DNA of 30,174 bases from Elysia marginata (taxonomy: Eukaryota > Mollusca > Gastropoda > Plakobranchidae). The stretch lies in the NCBI GenBank assembly GCA_019649035.1, contig BMAT01006491.1, forward strand, positions 73,330 to 103,503, given 5' to 3'. Of the stretch, positions 1 to 11,532 are shown one piece after another. Both the position numbers and the translations under genes were made by a program. Each line of letters opens with the position of its first letter. The stretch's first letter is position 1. The notes below the pieces were generated by a model. That model was not told the DNA's origin. It worked only from the letters and a program-made list of their open reading frames with translations, and ran no database searches.

Positions 1-2245
1 ACAATCATCTTCATAGATTTAATTACCTAGTGTTTCTTTTTTTTTTGTAAACCAATCGCATTACAAAACACGTTGCCCTCTAAAGAGAAACAACTTTCAG
101 AGGGGTTTAACTGCACTCTTAACTTTTATAAAGTTTAAGGCGATCATTAAATAATGTATCGACCATCTCTTTGGAAAATCCACACAATGATATCAGCTGT
201 CCTGAATCGAGCTCCCGAATCTTTTATGTTTCAAAGGACGTAGGAGTGTTTTGAAGTGATGAAGTCATCCATTTCAGATTAAGTCTTAATCTTAGCCAAA
301 GTTGTCTGCTCCATGTGGATCGTGATAATGTGTTTTACGCAATCATGTGTTCAATGTAAGATCTGCGATATATACTGACCTAATTTTTTCACCTCTGCCT
401 TGGTGATTAAAAACGATCATCACTCGGTATTAATGATTACAGTTTTATACCGAGTATCGACTACATCAAAATGGAATTAAAATAATGCACCAGTGCATAT
501 CGGGCAAAGGTAAAATTTTGAGAACAGTTGTGTTTAAGTTTATCCATCTAGGATACTTTCGCCGTGTTGTTTTGTTGCAAGTATGTTTCACGTTTGTCTT
601 GCTAATCTAAGATATTTTGATGTGGTTTTTTGTGTTGAGCATGTTGAACAGTTATCCGAAATTGATCTATATCGGATATTTATACATGTATAACGTTGCT
701 TTGTTTTAAGCACTATCAATGAGTAACTGGTTTATTGCAAATATGCTTCTTTGTCATGTAGCTAGGACAGATTTATTTTCATTAAAAAATCAACAAGGAA
801 AATATTACAGTATTGTATTTAATAAATGAATAAAGAGGCTGAAGTATTCTCAACCAACTGTATTAATGGAGATAAAAAAAATGCTGGAAAGCTAAGCAAG
901 GCTTTTGATATCATTTTTTTCTCATCTAGGTGCTGTGTCTATTTGCCATTTGCACTAAAATAATTGATAGTATTATACCTGATTCTCTAATTGAAGAGGC
1001 AATAAAACGTATCAGCACAAATACATTTTCATGGATAACTTTCTGGAAAACGTCCCTGACCCCGTCCTTTAAATTCAAGTCATGGTACAATTGCATGTGT
1101 CTCGTTGGAGATCCGGTCCAAATTGTTCCATGTGAATGCCATTTTTACCTCTTTAAAAACAGTGTAAATTTTTCATTGCAGTTGCTGATATATTGTCATA
1201 AGTAGCGTTAATGAAGATGTATTCACTAAACAATATTGTATTTACAAACATGCAGTTTGATTGCATTTTTAGTCCAAGAGAAGGCATCTAATACTGAGAT
1301 TTGCGTAAAAAAAATTATGCAAAAGAGTTCATACTCATTTACATTTTTTATAATCTTAACTTTAGAGATTGTAAAAAAATAAAATACTGAACTTAAGGAC
1401 CTCGTATCTCGTACACGCATTCCTATACGTCCTGTTTGCTTGACCCAGGTTAAACTTTATGAACCTTAATTAAGCCAAAAGTTTTTTTTTACTTTGTAAA
1501 GGATTGTCATTTACGGCATTGCATGATATGGTTTCAACGTAATAAAATGTAACTTCTAAATAAAATTATATGCTTCAGGTGGCTTGCGCAAATGTTATGT
1601 ATGATATTTTGGAGCCAGTTAAAGCAACTTTTCTGTTCTTGACGATAGGTCGAATTCCTTTTTATTCCTTGTCTTTGTTTCTGCAGAGGTTTACAAAACA
1701 TATTCATTAAAATAGCCCTATAAGACATGAAAGAAATACAGTAATTTCTCAGCACATTTGTCTGTAAAGTAACATATCTCAATTTTTGTATTGTATTGGC
1801 AGTCTCCGGGAGTAACATAAAATATTTGCAGTTTTTATTCGCTTTATACACGCCTTGTTTTTGCCTTGAAACGAATATCTAACGCACTGACAGAGAATAT
1901 CATATCTAATAGTCACAAAAAAAATCAATCGTCTTTATTGGTTGAGTGTTTTGTTTGCCTGTCTGGAGCATTGTTAATATGCTATAAAAATAGTAAAACT
2001 AAGAGCATCTGCATAATTTTAGGCTGATAAAGATATTTTATCTTAAGAGGAAAGGAAGGTTACATTAAATCACTGGATTAAGGTTTAAAAATTAAATGTA
2101 AAAAGCAAAGACACCGATAACTTATCCAATGGATACAAGCGTTGAGAATGTTTCAATTCCTTAAAAAAATCTGAAGTAAAAATGTATTATTGTATTGATT
2201 ACAATAATTTTATTTATTTCTGCCTGACTGGCTGTCTCTGTCTCG
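1..2245. other. AT-rich noncoding stretch
   Basis: No convincing gene was seen on either strand. Open frames here are short and of low complexity. One stretch beginning at 930 follows a pyrimidine-rich CTAG that resembles a splice acceptor, but the 91-residue translation has no recognisable domain and no good donor. Poly-T and poly-A runs are common. I see no RNA gene or transposon here. Confidence 0.6.
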
Positions 2246-2288
2246 TCTGTCTGGCTTTCTCCCTCCCCCTCTGTTTCTTTCTTTCTCC

Positions 2289-2336
<48 letters not shown>
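2246..2336. repeat. (CT)n microsatellite
   Basis: A pyrimidine-rich tract culminates in an uninterrupted CT run of about 41 bases (2292-2332). The translations on both strands are Leu-Ser or Arg-Glu dipeptides and are artefacts of the repeat. Confidence 0.97.
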
Positions 2337-2338
<2 letters not shown>

Positions 2339-4412
2339 CCTACCTGTATATGTCTGTTTGTCCAACTGTCTGTCTCTTTCACTTCCATTTCTTCCTTATT
2401 TTTTTTTCATGTTTTCTATAAGCATTACTTTAAGACATATTACTAGATTGTTTCACGTGAGTTGGCCTTTTTCCACCACGTGCCGGTGCTCGTGCATTTA
2501 GAGATCTAAAAAAGTAAAGTTTTCACACTCCCTTTAATGTTTTAATAAATGCCACACTCACTGGATCAGCATGAGGAGTGGAGTTTTTTTATTTTACGTC
2601 AAATCATTTGCCGTGCAACAAGGTACATTTTTTCCACAAAAAAAAAACATATAGAAAACGTTAATTTAATAGCTGAGACAGCCACTGCTAAGTTAGTTAA
2701 GTTTTAAATGGTAAAAGACATTTAATGTGTAGATTTTACTTATTAGGTCAACTTTGCTTGTTTGTTTTTTTTTAATTCGCACTAATAGAAAGAAATGTAA
2801 ACATCTGCATGCTAACTATTCATACTGCTTACGTAGGACACTTGCCATCACAGCATCTGTTTCTTAATTCACAAAAAAAACCCTCCTTCTAGGGGCAGTC
2901 ATTGCGTCTTCTACTAAAAACTAAAAAGTCCAGGTGACCCACAGCTTAAACCGCGCCCTACTTATACATTGCTAAGTTTGTGTTGAAAGGTGAAATATTG
3001 TTCTAGCCATGATTTCATTTGTTATGCTTTACAAAGTCATTAAACAACAGCCGAAGAAAAGAAAAAGACAATTTAGGTCAAGAACGTAAAAAACTCCCCA
3101 GCGATACAGACATAATTAGTTAAGGCCTACACACTCCATAGACGCTATGTTAATGTGTAACTAAGCAGTTAGTGAACAAGATTAAAAACCATATTTGTTC
3201 GATAATAAAACAGTAATTGGCAAAAAGACATGTAAATTTTAAAAAGCAAAACAGATACAAAGTTTTATTCAATAAACAATAGGTCTAACCCTATAGATAG
3301 AGATGACAGTTACACACTCCACGAGCGCTATCACATTGTACTCGTGCGACTTACTAAGTCTTGTTGACACAGGGAGTGGTTATTGCCCGGACGGCCGAAA
3401 AAGTCCTGATGTCATGTCTAAACAGTAACGATATGCGCGCTTGTTGTTTTTAAATCAAACCACTTCTTGCCTCCGGTTACAGTAGACTGCAATGTAAAAT
3501 TCAGATTTAGATCTAGTTATTGAAAAACTCTAAAACTGTGCTTTTTACTTCCAAAATTTAAAAGAAAAACAAAACAAATCACGAGTTTTTGCCTAGTATA
3601 GGCTTACGTTTAAAAAAAAATGTCGGATTTTAATCACAAAATGAATTTTCAAATTGACTTTATGATAACAAAAATCAGGTTTGGTTAAAAAAAAAAATTT
3701 TTAATTGTTGGTTTCTGTGCGGTTGTTGCAGTTGTTGAATTAAAGAGAAGAGAAATCTTAGTAAGCAAGGAACCTAGTATTTGCGTTGGGAAAAACGACT
3801 GGCATTTTAAGTATTATGAGGCGACATAGAAGCATCCATTGAACGAGTTGGCTATTTGATTTTAGTGGTACCTCTTTCCTCTTTACAAAAGAATGCTGGA
3901 GGTATTTCATGATTGGGTACCAACCCCGGACGACTACAAAACAAAGCTTTTGAAATGAAAGAAGTGCACATTTAACAATTAAAAAAGTTACTCCATAATT
4001 ATTAGTCTTAGGGAAGCAGAAGTAAGGTCTTCATCAATTATAGCAACAGGCATAAGGAGGTAGTTTGCCATTGCTTTTTTGGGCGCTTTTAACTTTCCAG
4101 TCTTGACATACAAGTCCGAACTACCCAATTAATATTGAGAGGGGGGGGGGCGCATGAATGAAAATTTGCAGGGAGTTCGGATTGAGAAGTCGTGATCGAC
4201 CGCCCTGTAGTTCACCCTCACACTTAACAGGAACGGAATTTAATGGAACGCGATTTACTCACACTAGCAATTGGAAATGCATTTGATTTTAATTAATCTT
4301 ACAATTTTATAGGTGTTATGTCGTAAATGCAAAGACCATCTCCTGCTCCAGTTATTCCTATCAGAAAAGGCATCAATTTTGTGACTTCAAAGAGACTATG
4401 AAATTGGAGGCA
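2337..4412. other. Noncoding stretch, no gene seen
   Basis: AT-rich sequence without a supported gene. It contains two E-box cores (CACGTG) 25 bp apart at 2454-2459 and 2478-2483. A short dispersed direct repeat beginning TACACACTCCA occurs at 3128 and again at 3311. A 10-base G run lies at 4141-4150. None of these is tied to a recognisable promoter or transcript. Confidence 0.55.
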
Positions 4413-4660
4413 AATTTTTTAGAGGTTTAACTGAGGCGTGGGGGGAGCGGGGATAATTTGGTTTTCGAATCGAGTGGGTTTCTTTACTTCTGTTTTCTGG
4501 ACCCTCTGGGGGTCGCAAGCTAAAGAGAAATATAATTTCATCTAGGCTGATCCAGCTTTCGTTCCGATGTTTTTCGGACCCTTTAGAGGTCAAACGTCAA
4601 ACAGAATAGATAATTCGGCCTTGGCTGAACTAGTTTTCCTAATACTGTTTTCCGACCTTT
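4413..4660. repeat. Decayed tandem repeat, unit about 77 bp
   Basis: Two adjacent units start with TGTTTTCTGGACC (4491) and TGTTTTTCGGACC (4568), a period of 77. A third start, TGTTTTCCGACC, follows at 4646, a period of 78. The two full units agree at roughly two thirds of positions by eye. The preceding 4413-4490 aligns with the second unit through AGAGGT..AAC and GATAATT blocks, but carries a G-rich insertion of about 9 bases. This is an old minisatellite-like array. The minus-strand reading frame through it is not a recognisable protein. Confidence 0.6.
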
Positions 4661-5256
4661 TCCCAAAACTTTTCAACTCTGTTGAAACTGTAAGCGTCTA
4701 TAAAATGAAACGCCTTAATTTTTTTTTAATTTATGAAAACTTGAAAGACTACTCCGCTTGCTAACCCTGTGGTGACAGGTGCTATAATGATCCCAGAACG
4801 TGAGGCGGACAATGCATTGTCCTGACTGCCAATCACTGTCCTGTAACACTGTACACTTTTTAACAGGGAAGTAGACAAAGGAGTGGCGTGCTATTATACC
4901 ATGTCACAGACTGCCTGCTATAAGGATTTACAACTATAGCAGTATAGAAATTTTTTGTGTCTTCCAACTTCTTTCTTTTTTTTTTTTTTTGCAAAAATGC
5001 ACATCGTTTATTAAAAATAAGAACGCAATATTATAATTTTGGTTGTTGGGGCCATTTAACTGAAATTTAACTAGTAATTTTAATTGCGCTGTGTTTTGAA
5101 TTATTATCTTTATGAGTTTTAATATTATTTTTAGATGACAATGAACTTAAAATTTTATAATGGTGAAAATGTTGTGTTAACATGTCAAATAAAAACAACT
5201 GTATTCATAACATTAGCATTTGTCTTTAAGGTTAAAACCTCTCTATTCCTCTCCAA
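4661..5256. other. Noncoding stretch, no gene seen
   Basis: AT-rich sequence with a 15-base T run near 4976-4990. I found no gene, RNA or transposon signature. Confidence 0.55.
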
Positions 5257-5284
5257 CCCCCCCCCCACACACACACACACACAT
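5257..5284. repeat. Poly-C plus (CA)n microsatellite
   Basis: About ten C residues run directly into roughly nine CA dinucleotides. This is a compound simple repeat. Confidence 0.95.
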
Positions 5285-5867
5285 AGTCCTCCCTACCTGT
5301 TTTTTAACAAGACTGTTGTCCTCGTGAGATTGTTAAGTACAGTTGTCAGTCTAAATACTACAATTTGTTCGGCCACATTTAATCCCCCCTAGATTAGTAA
5401 TACAATATTTGACATCGAGAATTATTTTTTTTAAAGTCAGACGATTAACCTGTGTACCCAAAGCGATAAATCTTGATTACCGAGATAAAGCGACATATAA
5501 TACCGTGAAACAAATTGAATGAACTCATATTATTATATTGTATTTGGAGTCATGAATTTTAATAGTGAAACTACATGTATTTTGGTGAGTATTTTTCTTT
5601 CACTTTTTAACTTGCGTTTATCTTTCAATAAAACAGAATTTTATTCAAGTTCTCTATACTTATGATATATAGATTTGAGCTAGTGAGAAACGCTAGTTAT
5701 GTCATAAATTTTGTATTTCCTTTGAAGATTAAAATTATGTTCCTAACCTCTATTTTCATATCTAGGTGTATGTGTGCATATATATGCGTCTGTAAAGTAA
5801 TATCTATCTTACATCCATTTTTATAAGCACAATAAGATGATAGAATGTTGAAAGATGGACGAAAGAT
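5285..5867. other. Noncoding stretch, no gene seen
   Basis: AT-rich, with several AATAAA-like strings and no coding or RNA signal. Confidence 0.55.
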
Positions 5868-5944
5868 ATATAGATATACAGAGAGATAGATAAATAGACA
5901 CATAGATAGATAGATGGATAGATAGGTAATAGATAGATAGATTC
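5868..5944. repeat. Degenerate GATA tetranucleotide array (left part)
   Basis: Imperfect GATA/AGAT units with substitutions such as GATGG and GGTAA. The minus-strand translation is the Tyr-Leu-Ser-Ile pattern expected of a TATC repeat, not a protein. The array resumes after the inverted repeat at 5995-6093. Confidence 0.9.
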
Positions 5945-5994
5945 TAGTTTTTTTATGTCATGAAGTACAGTGCTCGACTTGTGCAAGAAGGTTT

Positions 5995-6093
5995 TGTATA
6001 CATTGTAGCCTAGTCCTACCTATTTCCTATGCGTCACCGTGTTTCTCGCCGTCCGGTTGGTAGTCGCGTGTAGACTAGGCTACATTGTATACA
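5995..6093. repeat. 99-bp near-perfect inverted repeat (hairpin)
   Basis: Arms at 5995-6015 and 6073-6093 are reverse complements at 20 of 21 positions; each contains the core GTAGCCTAG or its complement CTAGGCTAC. The 57-bp spacer is more GC- and CpG-rich than the flanks. It has an inner pairing of CTACC (6016-6020) with GGTAG (6059-6063). The element sits between two blocks of degenerate GATA repeat. It could be a small nonautonomous transposon remnant or a hairpin-forming sequence. No target-site duplication or protein was seen. Confidence 0.85.
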
Positions 6094-6260
6094 TAGATAG
6101 ATAGTTAGATTGATAGATGGATGGACAGATAGATAGGTAGATAGATAAAAAGACAAATAGATTGGTTGGTAGATAGCTAAACAGACAAATAGATAGGTGG
6201 ATTGATGTTTATAGAGGTGCATGGATAGATAGGTAGCAAAATAGATAGATTATGTTCTAC
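6094..6260. repeat. Degenerate GATA tetranucleotide array (right part)
   Basis: Imperfect GATA units with interspersed GGTT and GACA variants continue from the right arm of the inverted repeat. The repetitive translation is an artefact. Confidence 0.9.
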
Positions 6261-6640
6261 ACACTAGATCATAAAATGTTTTTACCAGACAAAGTAAACA
6301 AATTTGGGCCCAAGAGACAAAAAAATAGAACACAGAATTGAATGGCAGATAATGAAAAGCAAGACCATATACGCCAGAGGAAAAGACTCGTTCGTTCTGT
6401 TTAGAAGAAAAATTTGCTATTCTGCAAAAAGAGATTCCTTACAAATGAGTGAGGAAGATATTTTTTTAAAGCGAAAACCCTTGCTGGTGAACACAAGGCT
6501 GTCGGCCATGTTGAATATCACAGACCAGCTAGGCACCTCATCAGGGCAACCTAGGCACACAAGTTTGATAAATAGGACATTACTACGCACCTCAAGTAAA
6601 GAACTTCATGAATACTGCTATTTTACCCCAAATCTATAAT
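6261..6640. other. Unique sequence between GATA arrays
   Basis: A frame of about 111 codons is open on the plus strand from 6304, but it begins at TTG rather than ATG. Its translation is Lys/Arg/Ser-rich with no domain I recognise. Codon usage and splice signals do not support a gene. Length alone is weak evidence here, so it is treated as noncoding. Confidence 0.45.
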
Positions 6641-6644
6641 AGAT

Positions 6645-6716
<72 letters not shown>
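6641..6716. repeat. (AGAT)15 microsatellite
   Basis: A perfect run of 15 AGAT units (6657-6716) is preceded by a short ATATAT transition. It is much purer than the nearby arrays at 5.87-6.26 kb, suggesting recent expansion. Confidence 0.97.
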
Positions 6717-9473
6717 CGTACTGACACATAAAGGGAGTACAGGTGGTTTTTTTATTATTTCCGTATCTCTGAGTAACACCACCACGATCGTTACGATGAG
6801 GGTAATAATGAAAAGAAGCAGTCTTCCTTTATAATATACCAGGTAGATCTAAATTGTTGACGACCCCTGAGGGTGACATCTAGGATTTGGAACTGGCGTA
6901 TAATAAAGGAGGGGATGAGTCACACGGATCAACAGGTCTACAGATGACACTGACAGGCCAGGCCTGTCTCCGTATCGTTAACCGATGGGGGCGTGTTTCT
7001 TGATCAATCACAGGTCTCGGCAAAGTAGTCATGTCGGCCAAGGTTATGGTTAGTCTTTTACCTCGGTCATATATAAATTACAGGACTGGTGGCGAGGTTT
7101 TTTTGTTTGCTAGATCGTTTAGGTTTTTTCTTTTTTTTTTCTTTTTCTAACTCTTTATCGACAAAAAATTATCTTCATTTCATGCCAATTAGTGACTAAA
7201 TCAGAATAATAAAATTGAACCCTAGATTGTTGATCTTTATTTACAAAATATTGCCTCTTCATAACCATTGTGCGCCGTTATACATGTCTGGTATTCAACG
7301 TGTATGAATTACAAGGTACAAGAAATGATAAAAAAAAATGGTCCTCTCGTCTTTCTCTCTTAGTCTCATTTTTGCTCTAATGTCATTCTATGTGTTACAG
7401 GTAATGTTTATGTATTATATAATTACACTTTTATCTTGCTTCATAATCTTGTACCACTTAAGTTATCCGAATTTTACTGAAATTTTTAGATTTTCCAGAC
7501 CTGCCTTTTTTTTTACCTTAAAAGGTTGTTTTTTCTTTGGCTATTTCAACTTTCCTCGCTATTTCGTGGTGTCCAATTATTTTTACGACTTCCATCTGGA
7601 ATAAATATCAGTGCAGAAAGAATTTTTACGATAAATAACAGTTCCCTGTGTAAAATCTCTACTTGTTATAAAAAAGGTTAGAGGTGGTTAAGTGAAATTA
7701 GGCTATGATGATATAGCGTAATATTTATAAAAAGTTAATCTTAGCGCTGGAAACCATTAATAATTACATATCATGCAAAGTGAATTATTTGTGATGATTG
7801 ACAAAATATATTAGATGCCTTTTCGCTACCAATGCAAAAGAGTCGGATGTCCGAAGTTTTTATTTTAGAAAATACTTCTCTTTCTCTCGATAAAGGAGTT
7901 CAGAAACATTTCTAATATTTATTTTCACAAACGTTTCATAGGTTGGTGCAAGTTTTCAGCGTTTCCGAGCTCTGAAAAAAAAACGCTTTTCAAAATATCA
8001 GCACCTTCTAACGTAAAAGTTTCGTCATCCGACTCGATACAGCTGGTTGCAAGACAACTTCATATACTATTTTTCTTGCTTCTTATTTACGACGTATCAC
8101 AGATACTTTCTATTGATCCCTCTATCGAAATGTAACCAACAAAGCCAGGGAAGCATATCGCGTGATAATTTATTACAAAGGATCTTAGCCTCTCCAATGT
8201 TGGCCCTACACTTTCCATGCTTCATTGAGAAGGGAAGGTTGTGCTCAGCGCGTTTCTCTTCTGTCTTGGAGAACAGAGCATACAGCATTGAAAATCATTG
8301 GAGAACCCTCTTGACTTTCACAATGCGTCTTGTGTTAACGTAGGTTTAAGTCTGTTGACTTATTAAGTAGCAAGATTAGTAGTGTGTACAATCTTCCTCT
8401 TCAGCCATTGTGACTGCAATTGCCACATAAGAAATGGGAAGTTGGCAAAAAATTAAGTCCGTCTTGAAATTAGAGATCAGCATAGCATGACGTTGTAAAA
8501 GTTTCCAATCTCTAAAGAATTGTTTTCTTGTAGTTAAAAGCAAAAAGAAATGATTTTGGAAGAGAAAAAACATGTTTCCGCTTCCGCTTCATCCATTACT
8601 ATGAACATAATAAAAAAAATGATAAAGTATTCTGTAAACACAAAGTTGACATAAAATTAACAAGATTTCTCAGCGTAAATCACTGCCAGACAAGCATGAT
8701 TATCTTTCAGATCTGAAAATTCAGCCATACAAATTGATTTTGAGCAGAAGAAGCGCAAAGAAATGAACATCAACAAAACATTGCATACAAAGAAAAAAAT
8801 TTTTCTAATAAAAATTGATTATTCTCTGGAGCTAATGCTTTTAACTCTAAAATAAAACGGCGATTTTTTAACTCTCATAATAACCCGTTGCGACTTGCCA
8901 ATATCATTTTTAACAAGCATTAGAAAATGTCTAAAGCTGACACTGTTTATCAGTCGAGTATATTTGATGAAGAAATATTGTGCAGAGATCTATCAGTTGA
9001 AAACGAATTCAGTTTATTTCAATATTTTCCTTCTATTACAAATTATATATGGACATATCATCATTCTCTTTGATTCAGATCTTTATTTCACGTTCGGATA
9101 TTCCCTTTGTCGCCTGAAAAATTCATTACCCTACAAGATCTCACACACTGCCTTTGTTACTATTTCATTAGGACGAGTGATCTTCCAATCAGCTTTTCCC
9201 CTATGTCTCCTTTAATCGATTCGCCTCTTTATCAATCAATGTCCTGAATCGATGTTTTTACTAGGTTAAGCGCAACTTGACCTGAGCAGTTATTTCTATA
9301 TGCACACAGAAGTAGCAGAGCTGGAGGTTTTCTTGTCATTTTGGAAAAGAGTCTCTGGGAAGTATTTCAGATGATTCAAAAACCGTTCCGTTCTATGAAA
9401 AAAGTTGTTAAACTGTAGTAGAAGTTAAAAAAAACACATAAAGTTTTTTAAAGGGTTTCTTTATACTACTTTG
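6717..9473. other. Noncoding stretch, no gene seen
   Basis: No supported gene. Local features are a GC-richer island at about 6840-7060 containing a perfect palindrome with one central base (6952-6968), and a weak inverted repeat (7840-7862 against 8014-8035). Short open frames, including those at 7338, 8047 and 8895, are hydrophobic or random-looking, with no domains and no paired splice sites. Confidence 0.5.
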
Positions 9474-9835
9474 TCACTACCGCTACTACTTTCAGTATTA
9501 CTACTTCTGCAACTCCTACTACTACTATTACTACTACTACTTCTACTACTACAGAAAATATTATAGTACTACTACTACGATTACCGCAACTGCTACTACT
9601 ATTACTACTACTACGATTACTACTACTACTACTACCACGACAGCAACTACAACTACTACTAATTTTACTACTATTATTACTATTACAACTTCTACTACTA
9701 CAACATTTATTACAGCAACTGCTACTACTACCGCTACTGCTACTACTATTACTACTACTACTACTACTACTTCTACTACAGCAACTACTACTACTACTGC
9801 TACTACTACTTCTGCTGCTTTCTCTGCAACTGCTT
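9474..9835. repeat. (CTA)n trinucleotide array, imperfect
   Basis: About 360 bp of ACT/CTA triplets with scattered GCA, GCT, TTC and ATT variants. Plus-strand frames read Thr, Tyr or Leu runs. The minus strand reads a long Val/Ala/Ile tract that stays open only because the repeat lacks stops in that frame. It should not be annotated as protein. Confidence 0.95.
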
Positions 9836-10825
9836 TAACTGCTTCAATACCGAAGGTCACAACAGCATAATAGCTATCAACAGTATTATGAATGCATTTG
9901 AAGGGCGCGCCAGGAGACTCGTGTATTTTTTCTCCTTTGTCTTCTATAATCTACATCAAATTTACAAAAAAGGAACCCATAATTCATTAAACCTTTCAAA
10001 CTTTACCCCAGTTAGGAGAAGTTTAATCTCAAACGTACTGCTTTTTTCTGATCTTAATTTTTGGCTCATCGTTACTAGGGGAAGAGACAAGGGCATTTTC
10101 TCTTAGCGATCTAGGGACAAAATGTATTTGCCTATTTTATTATGAAATTGTGTTTGTCTCCATCAAACAACGGCTTTTTTATCGCTGTCCAATTGTCTTA
10201 ACGAGGTTATCTCAACATGACAGAAAGAAACAAGTACATCCCCCTATTGCTGGAAATTTTTTAGGAAAACAAATTTTAAAAAAATTAACTTGAATTTAAA
10301 ACAAGAACATAGTAGTACAGGGACGGTACATCTATGAGTTTTACACAATTTCTCTTGAATAATGGATTGAAAAAAAGGGTGCGCTGAGAAAGTTTTTTTT
10401 TTACCTCATTAGTAAAAAAGATGTAGTTCTCCGTTACCAACAAAGTTATGTAAGAATGGACCCGGCAACGGGCCCAGGTGTGAGGTCGAGCTTGCCTTGC
10501 TAATAACTGTTCTCCGTAGCAACTTAGTAATACCTGTGGCATCAATGTTATCGGAGAGTGACCATATAATATACATTAAGATTAGTGTAGCACTTTTCAG
10601 ACCAGGGTTTTCTTTTTAGCTGTTTATGTTAATTCTGATTTCAGCAAATTTGATATTACTATTTTTTGAACTTTTTCTTAGAGCATTACAAACCTTATAA
10701 GTTTATCAAAACACTTGCTCTATATCAAATGAGTCAGTTGACATTTTTCAACTTTAAAAAATAAAAATATCATTCAACTCACAGTTGAATAGAATTGAAC
10801 TCTCGGTTTAATTGCAACTATTTGC
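9836..10825. other. Noncoding stretch, no gene seen
   Basis: Unremarkable AT-rich sequence without a supported gene or element. Confidence 0.55.
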
Positions 10826-11118
10826 TCCTTTTCTTTTTTTTAAGCGCTTGATGAAGTAAAGCAAAGTTCCCCCTATTCGAGACGAGCGTAGAGGACAAGG
10901 AGTAGGGTCCTTATTTTTCAGACACACGCCTAGCGAGATGGTTTGCCTTTGCTTTCCCCCCTTGCCTTTGCTTTCGCCGAGTCTTAAGAGACCTACCTAC
11001 CCACCAAGTGCTGGGTAGGCACAGGGGAGCAAATAAAATATTGCCCAGAATGGGATCGAACCCCGGACCTCTCAGATAGCGGTCAACCGCCCTGCCGATT
11101 GCGCTGGATATTAGGGCA
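10826..11118 (-). mobile_element. tRNA-derived SINE, family B
   Basis: Read on the minus strand, the element begins with a tRNA-like head (11118 down to 11043). The head has a pol III A-box-like stretch (complement of 11091-11105, AGCGCAATCGGCAGG) and an excellent B box, GGTTCGATCCC (complement of 11052-11062). The body continues to lower coordinates and ends in AAGCGCTT followed by an A-rich tail (plus-strand T run, about 10827-10841). No protein is encoded. Such elements are mobilised in trans by LINE reverse transcriptase. The body differs from the other SINE family in this window. The family name could not be assigned. Confidence 0.75.
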
Positions 11119-11532
11119 AAATTATACTCATTGTATTCTTTCTATGATAAATAACAGGTGAAGTTAACTTTGTCATAAGAGATGGAATTAGCATTTGACA
11201 AGCCATGAACAAGAAATATTTTTATCAACACCCCATTTTTATCACCTTTGACGTCAACCTCACAGGTCGAGTTGCTTGTTTGAGAGAGGAAATATTAACA
11301 GTTAAAAAAGCGTATAAGGATACAGTGCGATGAAGATGGTAGAAAGTTTAAAAAAGAGAACTTGGAGATGCATTATTGGTGGAAAATGGCAGATACAGAT
11401 AGAAAAACGGATGTTTATACTTCATAGTTTGTACACCGTATACTAGCATCTTTGGTTAGCTTAGGAAATTACAAGTTCGACACAGAAAGAACCAGGGAGA
11501 TCGCATAAAGATGCCTAGGAAGATGGACAAAA
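11119..11532. other. Sequence between SINEs
   Basis: AT-rich sequence without a recognised gene or repeat. Confidence 0.5.

Noticed and set aside
930..1205. 91-codon frame preceded by a splice-acceptor-like CTAG
   Set aside because: The translation shows no domain, there is no convincing donor, and there is no partner exon.
2454..2483. Pair of CACGTG E-boxes as a regulatory element
   Set aside because: Six-base motifs are frequent and no gene or transcript start lies nearby.
3905..3945. B-box-like GGGTACCAACCCCGG string as another SINE head
   Set aside because: No A box at the right distance and no recognisable body on either strand.
6304..6639. 111-codon plus-strand frame between GATA arrays as a gene
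   Set aside because: No ATG at its start, no recognisable domain, and no splice or promoter support.
9561..9860. 99-codon minus-strand frame rich in Val and Ala
   Set aside because: It is the translation of the CTA array and has no protein features.
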